Shown here: positions 26,201-31,007 of the stretch, piece by piece | How the letters are laid out: each line of letters begins with the position of its first letter | How positions within the stretch are numbered: position 1 is the stretch's first letter | Source of the DNA: CAZFQG01 sp964520785 | Lineage (GTDB): Bacteria; Planctomycetota; Planctomycetia; Pirellulales; Thermoguttaceae | Direction: 5' to 3' | DNA: 45,258 bases | Assembly (NCBI GenBank): GCA_964520785.1 | Contig: CAZFQG010000022.1 | Coordinates: 1 to 45,258, forward strand | Position numbers and translations under genes: made by a program | Notes under the pieces: generated by a model | What the model was told of the DNA's origin: nothing | What the model saw: only the letters and a program-made list of their open reading frames with translations | Database searches by the model: none

Positions 26201-28282
26201 GGACATGCTTCGGCGACGTTCGCGATCGGCGCCTTCGACGACAACCGCATCGACGGCGACCGAACGGTGAGCGTTACCGCCTCGGTGGTTAATTGGACGA
26301 GCGCGAACGAGTCGATTCTCGTCTTGGATGACGAGAGCCGGCAATTGACGATCGTGATTCCCCCGCTGATTTGGGAAGGGGAGGAGGCTCCTTCGGGCGC
26401 GGCCACGGTCTCCATCGACGGAACATTGCCCCATGACCTGACGTTGTCGCTGGATCCTTCCCATGACGGGATATTGGATATTCCCGCGACGGTCATTATT
26501 CCGGCCGGGCACGTGCATGCCTCCTTCCGCTTCGCCGCGCCCGACAACGCGGTAGCCGAGGGAAATCGCGCGGTTTCCGTCACGGTCTCCGCCGACGGAT
26601 TTGACGGGGCCGCGGCGCAATCGCTCGTCGCGGACAACGAAGTCGATATCTTCGTCTTCTCTCCGGTCGGCACGAACCAGACGGCCGGAGTTCCCTTTCC
26701 TGTCCAGGTCGAGGCGCGTAACATCGACGGGATGGCGATCGCCGTCTTCAACCAGCCGTGCGATTTGAAGGTCCTCGGCGCGGGCGTCGGCGAGACCGTC
26801 GAGTATACGCCCAAGACACTCACTGGTTTCACACAAGGAAGGTGGTCCGGCCAAGTTACCGTCAACGCCCTGCTCAACGACGTGTATTTGATGGTGACCG
26901 ACGGCGCCGGGCACGTCGGAGTCAGCGGGGCGGTCGACTTCGCCGCCGGAGCGGCCGCTGGATTCGTCTGGCAGGAAATCGCGTCTACGAAATTCGCCGA
27001 TATTCCCTTCGCGACGGCGTTCCGCGCCGTCGACGCGAACGGGTTCCCTACGAGTCACTTCGACGGTACGGTCGAAATCCGGGCCCAGGCCGGCCTCATC
27101 GGCGAGGTAAGCATCGGGAGCGGGACCGAAATCTGCGAGTTTCCGCTCAACGCCTATTGGGAGGATGCACGGACCCAGGTCATCTACCGCGCGGACGAGA
27201 TCGGCGGTGCGATGAACATCGCCGCCCTGGCGATCAACGTGACGCAGGTTCCCGACCGGACGCTCGAGAATTGGACGATCCGGATGAAACATGTTTCCTA
27301 TGATGACTATTCTTCCGGTGGGACGTGGGAGTCGGACGGGTGGGTAACCGTCTATCGGCACGACGAAGTCTTCTCGCGCGGCGGCGAAACATGGTTCGCC
27401 TTCGATACCCCCTTCGCGTACAACGGCACCGACAATCTTCTGGTCGATTTCAGCTTCGACGGTTCGTCCTACGGAACCGACGGCTGGACGCAATGTACAT
27501 ACGTGGGCAAGACCCGCGCCTTGCACGGGGCCAGCGACAGCAACGACGGCGACCCACGCGCCTGGTTCGGGACCATCCCCGACCCGTCCATCGAACAATA
27601 CATCGTGAACATCCGCCTTCAAAGCACCACCGAAGTGCGGCTGGTACCCGCGTCCGTCGAGGTCGTCGAAGGAGTTTGGACGGGTACCGTCACCCTTTCG
27701 GATTCCACGCAGCAGGTGTACCTTCAGGCGGCCTCCGGGCCAGAGGGATTCTCGGGCCAGAGCAATACGTTTTCGGTTCGGGCGTTCAACGGCCTCTACG
27801 GCGATCTCGATCAGAACGGCAGCGTCGGCTCAAGCGATTTGGACATAGTGCGTTCGCGTTGGGGGCAGGCGGTCCCCCCCGGTTTCATTCTTTACGGGGA
27901 CATAACGGGCGACGGCTGGGTCAGTGCCCAAGACCTGGACGTGGTTCGCGCAAATTGGGGAGAGATCGTCCCGGCTCCGGCCGTGCGCACGACTGGTCCG
28001 AAAACGGAAGGTTCGAAGGATTCGCCTTCCTCCGCGGCCCGCCTGAAGGGAAACGCGGGTTTCGAACCCGCGGACACGGAGGCACACTTGCGGCGCGACG
28101 TCTACGTGGATTTCGCGATCGCCGAAGACTTTGGCCCGCGCGCCGCCCCCGAAATCCAACCGGTGCTGGAACTCCACGCATTACTCTCGGAACGCGACGA
28201 TGCACCATTGGCAAATCGGTTTCACCGCTTCGTCCCCTTTCGCGAGATCGTCGACGGCCTTTTCGCTTTAGGTGGTCGGTAA
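20225..28282 (+). CDS. Giant secreted double peptidase: C25 gingipain-type plus M14 carboxypeptidase, Calx-beta repeats, dockerin
   Basis: 2685 residues. ATG 20225 has AAGGA 7 bases upstream. FEPLECRELLS (31-41) is an LEPR-xLL-like planctomycete N-terminal motif. A propeptide-like region (to about 248) is followed by a C25 cysteine peptidase (about 249-578) with SGHGGE (His450) and FACVTGQ (Cys483). Next come putative Ig domains, the second interrupted by a nidogen-like insert, then three Calx-beta-type repeats. An M14 carboxypeptidase (about 1310-1620; HGDE with His1387 and Glu1390, His1496, catalytic Glu1577, NGVDLNRAFP typical of the N/E subfamily) is followed by its transthyretin-like domain. 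A second Calx-beta triple, more sandwich repeats and a two-repeat dockerin (about 2525-2580; DLDQNGSVGSSDLD, DITGDGWVSAQDLD) come last. Likely exported, surface-attached and used to degrade protein; the pairing of endo- and exopeptidase is unusual. Confidence 0.88.
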   Translation: MLFWDWLRRTNCRRRDCALRLHTPGRRPFVFEPLECRELLSVWADLTPHDHHDKGDSPTVQLTRTSSEMLCGVVKTPGAWVSQTILGEKAFSKMDLPGAGHISQIGAPEVPAIRRLIAVPTNARIHVTVVDAPRVVSAETLGLDHPLVPVRPPVEKSAPVAEAVFEHDLATYAVDAFSAGPIHVSEAGVKDGIRYISLEIVPLAYNPLRHAFSVYDTLTFTLSLTGDDLPASAKGEPTGQEAAGKSGGLRFLVVAHDDFAGSGALGAYVSHKTAMGWTVDFFDTSTTGTAKEDIRAFIQSRYSDLQTRPEAVLLVGDTDRIEAFTGSGSRFPDTDLYYGCMDSGDDWIPELPVGRFSVADAAQLATVINKTIAYETSPGGAWTSKAAFIATSDTGFYDVAEGTHDWVIETYMEPLGYASDKLYAISYDATTEDLRDAFDDGRLLGVFSGHGGERSWVGPFFSQADVRAIQETGAYPFVMSFACVTGQYTLDECFAETWLRAPNGAINVFASSVNSLWTEDDILERLVFDAIYDEGIAAFGAATLRAKELYLDYFGPSQQTRGYFEQYNLLGDPTVGLLGLGFSLASDPTLPSAFIGEPYDFTFRASGGEPVSSWSLSGGTIPPGLAFDAAEGRVFGTPAETGSWSFSVEATDAGGDTAEGTFRLDVVAPLVVTTPTELSPGFVGIPYSVILSAEGGIEPYVWAASTAGGYVEQTTESGYLGGGTAMGWRGDDSSWSLDLPWEFPFYGTSYDSVWVCSNGFLDFTSATASYSNSDAGLKNAVRIAPLWDDLRTNTADGDIFVMPTEQYVAIRWRGETYAGGRPVDVEAVLFRNGTVRFNYGQAHGGLSPTIGISAGNNRDFLLASLSDQAAIAADTTLDLAYEALLPPGLSFDAATATLHGAPTHAGTFVAEVAVSDTSNPSQRVATSFSVEVSAFPPLAVSIPESAMEGDGLLAGQGVVSLAVPAEADVEVSLSSDDASEITLPQTHVRIPAGELSATFDLLVQDDAVLDGSRVVTVTAAAADYVDGHGVITVHDNETAILGLSVASRATEGDGVISGAGTISVDVAPDEDVLIAVTSLDETEVICPPFVVLPAGEHSASFDVEIVDDDEIDGTAVAGIAVFVVNWNQAIAYMEVADNDAFLEVVVPERLWEGAGSAGGAGQVRLGGRSAEDVTVWLTSSNPEQVEVAESVIIEAGRLFADFNMEVFDNSVRDGSRGVTIGATAPGLAGATAEVTILDDELDHFFIGSVDDPQTASVPFEVTVVAKNIDGETIEPFAETASLSAVGGGGELPVRFVSKRREPSVYEPVSLEDSSGHVADLKGSLGSYHDYAGVTSFLASYAASYSDVCSLVSLGQSVLGRELWALKISDNPLLEEDEPEFKYVSTMHGDERIALEMSLYLIDHLLTGYGSDPDVTELVDETEIWIVPLMNPDGLESGSRYNANGVDLNRAFPDGAVSSIGTVFTAPLTDFSEFEPEVAAIMQWGIANSATLSANLHSGALVVNYPYDNDGLGDVDSPTPDDALFEYLSETYSSLNLPMWNSSSFPRGITNGAAWYSMTGGMQDWNYRYLSCNEVTIELSDVKTPAESLIDAYWNDNRDAMLAYMGAVHMGIRGLVTDAVTGEPVYAQITIAGNAHPVYSDPDVGDYHRLLLPGNYDVTLGAPGYSSRTISGVSVIGEGPTRLDVELTPLGEGIVFSDGVWSGQIAIDALDSSARVRVAVGDGPFSHGNPFAVVSGPVVALAFAPFPDLQYAAVPFDVTLWAVDANGFPGTAFSDTFTLQATAGGSPIAVSPSGGTFENGAWSGSVTFEEVASDVVIVAVAESLSTQTEPLQIAHGPPLKLEIPLSATEGDGFLFGTISLPEVAPEDVLVSIASSDAENLAPSWSHVTIPGGQLSVPIQFAVGDDADLNGTRVATITVTADGYLADSVAVEIHDDETTVLSLVLPPSVAEADGPASGVGVVSIPVAAARDVAVRLSVSDESELVLPETVVIPAGHASATFAIGAFDDNRIDGDRTVSVTASVVNWTSANESILVLDDESRQLTIVIPPLIWEGEEAPSGAATVSIDGTLPHDLTLSLDPSHDGILDIPATVIIPAGHVHASFRFAAPDNAVAEGNRAVSVTVSADGFDGAAAQSLVADNEVDIFVFSPVGTNQTAGVPFPVQVEARNIDGMAIAVFNQPCDLKVLGAGVGETVEYTPKTLTGFTQGRWSGQVTVNALLNDVYLMVTDGAGHVGVSGAVDFAAGAAAGFVWQEIASTKFADIPFATAFRAVDANGFPTSHFDGTVEIRAQAGLIGEVSIGSGTEICEFPLNAYWEDARTQVIYRADEIGGAMNIAALAINVTQVPDRTLENWTIRMKHVSYDDYSSGGTWESDGWVTVYRHDEVFSRGGETWFAFDTPFAYNGTDNLLVDFSFDGSSYGTDGWTQCTYVGKTRALHGASDSNDGDPRAWFGTIPDPSIEQYIVNIRLQSTTEVRLVPASVEVVEGVWTGTVTLSDSTQQVYLQAASGPEGFSGQSNTFSVRAFNGLYGDLDQNGSVGSSDLDIVRSRWGQAVPPGFILYGDITGDGWVSAQDLDVVRANWGEIVPAPAVRTTGPKTEGSKDSPSSAARLKGNAGFEPADTEAHLRRDVYVDFAIAEDFGPRAAPEIQPVLELHALLSERDDAPLANRFHRFVPFREIVDGLFALGGR

Positions 28283-28366
28283 TCCGAGTTGCCTGATTCG
28301 CGTCGTTTCCGCCGTCCTCTTGGCGGTCGTACTCGCCGGCTCGCCGGCTGCGTTCGCCAACCGGCC

Positions 28367-28395
28367 TTGCTCCCGCCTTAATGGTCGTCTAGAAT
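28367..28395 (+). promoter_or_regulatory. Sigma70-type promoter for the M16-fold gene
   Basis: TTGCTC (28367-28372), a 17-base spacer and TAGAAT (28390-28395). The start point would be near 28402, with an 86-base leader to ATG 28488. It lies after the giant gene's stop and inside the longer version of the next frame, which favours the shorter protein. Confidence 0.55.
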
Positions 28396-28487
28396 TGCGT
28401 TCTTCTCTGGAGACGCTGGATAATCCGGCAGACCCCCCGCTGGCACTGTTCGCAGCGACGGCCGTTCGCGGCGCGCACGAGGAACCG

Positions 28488-29741
28488 ATGACCGACAACG
28501 ACGACCTACTGATCCATCCATTTCAAAACGGGCTTGTCCTGATCGCCGAACACGTCCCCCAGGTCCAATCGGTCGCCGCCACGATCCTGCTTCCAGTGGG
28601 CGCGAAAGACGACCCCGCGGACCGGCGGGGTTTGGCGGCCGCCGTCTGCGAAATGATGTCCCGCGGGTGCGGTTCGCGCGACAGCCGCGAGTTCATGATC
28701 GAGTTGGACAACCTGGGCGTGGAACGCAGCGAAAACGTCTCGCCGATGTACACCTCGTTCGGTTTCGCGACGCTCGCGGACAAGCTGGAACCGGTGATGG
28801 CGATTTACGCCGACTTGCTCCGCCGTCCCAGGCTGCCGGTGGAACACCTCGAACCGATCCGGCGTCTGCTGCTCCAAGAGCTTCAATCGATCGAGGACGA
28901 CCCGGCCCAGAAAGTGCTTATTGAGTTGAGACGCCGCCAATACCCGTCCCCCTGGGGCGAGTCTCCGCAAGGAGACCCGGAGGGGGTCAGCTCGATTACC
29001 CTGGACGAGATTCACGCCTTTCACGCCCGGCACTCGCACGCCGGTGAGGCCATCCTGGCGGTTGCCGGCAAGTTCGAGTGGGATACGCTTCGCCGAACGG
29101 TTGAGAATCACTTCGGAGATTGGCTCGCCGCGGACCGGGACCCGGTCGTCGAGAAACCGCCTTCGACGCAGGCCGTCCATTTGCCATACGATTCGACGCA
29201 GACGCACATCGGCATCTCCTATGAAAGCGTCCCCTACCGGCATCCCGACTACTTCCAAGCGTTTGGGGCGGTCGGCGTGCTCAGCGGAGGGATGAGTGCA
29301 AGGCTCTTCACCGAAGTCCGCGAGCGCCGAGGGCTGTGTTACACGGTCTTCGCGTCGCAACATTCGTTGCGGCATCTCGGCAGCGTGTTGTGCTATGCCG
29401 GAACGAGCGCCGAGAGGGCGCAAGAGACTCTGGACGTGACCTACCTGGAACTGCTCCGCCTCGCGGAAGGGGTAAGCGAGGAGGAGCTGAATCGGGTCAA
29501 GGCGAGGATCAAGAGTTCTCTCGTCATGCAGCAGGAAATGACCGGCGCGCGGAGTTCCGCCATCGCGCGCGACTGGTTCCATCTCGGGCGCGTCCGTTCG
29601 GTCGCCGAATTGGAGCGAATCGTCGACGACCTGGCCCGGGAGACGATCAACGCCTATTTGTCGGCGAATCCGCCATCGAACCTCAACATCGTCACCCTGG
29701 GCCCGGAGCCGTTGGCAAACCCGGAACGCGCAACGCCGTGA
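28488..29741 (+). CDS. M16-fold (insulinase-type) peptidase homologue lacking the HxxEH zinc motif
   Basis: 417 residues, the length of one M16 two-domain unit (N-terminal about 1-215, C-terminal about 216-417). At the position of the zinc motif HxxEH it reads GLAAAVCEMMSRG, so the first and second His are absent and metal catalysis is unlikely. The C-terminal RERRGLCYTVF is the conserved Arg/Tyr pair that contacts substrate in the partner domain. It may be a non-catalytic subunit, as in heterodimeric M16 enzymes, but no catalytic M16 gene is adjacent. ATG 28488 has GAGGA 4 bases upstream and a promoter before it. A GTG at 28272, overlapping the previous stop by 11 bp, would add 72 residues beginning with a signal-peptide-like stretch; this alternative is open. 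Confidence 0.8.
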   Translation: MTDNDDLLIHPFQNGLVLIAEHVPQVQSVAATILLPVGAKDDPADRRGLAAAVCEMMSRGCGSRDSREFMIELDNLGVERSENVSPMYTSFGFATLADKLEPVMAIYADLLRRPRLPVEHLEPIRRLLLQELQSIEDDPAQKVLIELRRRQYPSPWGESPQGDPEGVSSITLDEIHAFHARHSHAGEAILAVAGKFEWDTLRRTVENHFGDWLAADRDPVVEKPPSTQAVHLPYDSTQTHIGISYESVPYRHPDYFQAFGAVGVLSGGMSARLFTEVRERRGLCYTVFASQHSLRHLGSVLCYAGTSAERAQETLDVTYLELLRLAEGVSEEELNRVKARIKSSLVMQQEMTGARSSAIARDWFHLGRVRSVAELERIVDDLARETINAYLSANPPSNLNIVTLGPEPLANPERATP

Positions 29742-29934
29742 AGCATTGCTAGGCGGCTATTGGTTCACGTAGTTTCCTTGGTTTTTGCCGTTCTTCCGGG
29801 GTCATCGCTCTGATGTCCGGTTCGCCTAGGTTCTCCTTATCTAAACCCTTCGGGCGGTACCGTGCCTTCTTGTCGGTGCGGTTATTGTACTTCTGGAGGG
29901 ACGGCTCGCGACAATTGGGAATATGGATCTTAGC

Positions 29935-30200
29935 CGTGTTTGGGTTAGTGTTTGGGGGGAGGGAGAGCGGTTGGTGGTCGGTGGGTGGTGGGTGGTGAGT
30001 TTTCGGTGGATTGGTGGATTGGTGGTTTCGTGGGGGGGCTCTTGTGCCGGGGGCACACTGATGGGCGAGCTATCAGTGGGACGCGGGGAGAGATGTGTAC
30101 TACATAAAAAAAGGGGGGGGTATTTTGTGGGGATTGTCGGTAGATTTTTGGGGGGGTGGATTTACGCTCTGGGGTTGGGTGGTGATTGGGGGGGCCCCCT
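29935..30200. repeat. G/T-rich, strand-asymmetric tract with many G-runs
   Basis: The plus strand holds at least ten runs of three or more G in about 265 bases, including GGGGGG, GGGTGGTGGGTGG, GTGGGGGGG and AAAAAAAGGGGGGGGG, with very little C until the last few bases. This is unlike the rest of the window. It could fold into G-quadruplexes or form R-loops if transcribed. No repeat unit or gene explains it. Confidence 0.7.
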
Positions 30201-30368
30201 CGCGGCCGGTTCGTGGCCGGTTCGTGGCTGGGCTGGGCGGGCCGGTCCATAGGGTGCGGGCGTTCGCGCCGGGGAGGTTGCGTACACCGGCAGGGGTGCC
30301 GACGCCGCATTTGCAGGGGGACTCTTCTTGGCGTGCCGGGCCGGTCGAGAGGCCGGTTTCCAGCCGGG

Positions 30369-30386
30369 GCGAATCGGGAGATTCGC
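30369..30386. repeat. Perfect 7-bp hairpin with GGGA loop
   Basis: GCGAATC (30369-30375), GGGA, GATTCGC (30380-30386). The same CGGTTTCC string flanks it on both sides (around 30355 and 30386). There is no T-run. It could be part of a repeat element or a structured leader. Confidence 0.45.
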
Positions 30387-30490
30387 GGTTTCCGGAGGGC
30401 AAGGCGCGGACAGTTTCCTTCGAGTGGGCGCTATGGTGCCGCGGGACGATTAGAAGATGGTTCCGCCGAGATGACGAAACGCGCGTGCCG

Positions 30491-30506
30491 GCGAAGTTCG
30501 CTTCGC
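30491..30506. repeat. 6-bp hairpin with UUCG-type loop
   Basis: GCGAAG (30491-30496), TTCG, CTTCGC (30501-30506). A UUCG tetraloop gives high RNA stability. It lies 105 bases after the previous hairpin in the same non-coding stretch. Confidence 0.4.
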
Positions 30507-30780
30507 AATCGCGGCCCGAGGACGTGGCGGAAAGGAACGCCACGGCCGAGCGTGCCGGGTGCGGGGCAAGCACGGCGAGCAGGCGTAGTCGCGGTGCGTG
30601 TCCAAAGCCACGCCGTCGTCGGCCAACGCGCCCCCTCGCACCGGCTAAAGGAAACGGGAAGAACTGGTAGGGAGGGATGGCGATTCTAGAACTTCCGAGT
30701 GGGGCTCGACAGCGAAAACGGTGGGATCGGTAAGCGCGCGAAATCAAGCCGCCGAACGCGCGGCTTCGCGCCGGATTCGA

Positions 30781-30796
30781 TGGTATGCCGGTTGCA
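30781..30796 (+). promoter_or_regulatory. Sigma54-like (-24/-12) promoter for ppsA
   Basis: TGGTATGCCGGTTGCA: GG at 30782-30783, GC at 30794-30795, exactly ten bases between, and the TTGCA element intact. The -24 side deviates from TGGCAC. Transcription would begin near 30807, leaving a 200-base leader to ATG 31008. It is the weakest of three such sites in this part of the window. Confidence 0.5.
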
Positions 30797-31007
30797 CTTG
30801 GAAGCATTGAGACAAGGTAGTTGTCGTTCCGCGGTGCCGAGCGCCTGGGTGGACGGCAGAGAGTTCGCGATAGACTTGTGCCGAGGAAACACGACCTGCG
30901 CGGAGCGCGTTGCGTGGTGCCCGGCGGCTGGGTTCGTTAACTAGGATTTCGCATTTCAGTTGCGTCCTGAAAGGGACGGCGCGGAGTTGGAAGAAGGAGA
31001 AACGGCG

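Larger units (their letters stand above)
29742..31007. other. 1.27-kb gene-poor gap before ppsA
   Basis: No frame here resembles a known protein. Long frames on both strands around 30095-30807 are Arg/Pro/Gly-rich, overlap each other and lack convincing starts. The stretch holds the G-run region (29935-30200), a short tandem duplication of GGCCGGTTCGT (about 30202-30223), two stable hairpins and a sigma54-like promoter for ppsA. I found no RNase P, tmRNA, SRP or tRNA signature. Confidence 0.6.

Noticed and set aside
25688..27622. 644-codon open frame on the minus strand under the giant peptidase gene
   Set aside because: Arg/Asp/Val/Gly-rich composition typical of the reverse frame of GC-rich coding DNA. 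The plus strand carries clear conserved domains.
30100..30807. Long open frames on both strands in the pre-ppsA gap
   Set aside because: They overlap each other, run through G-run and hairpin DNA, are Arg/Pro/Gly-rich and have no recognisable domain.
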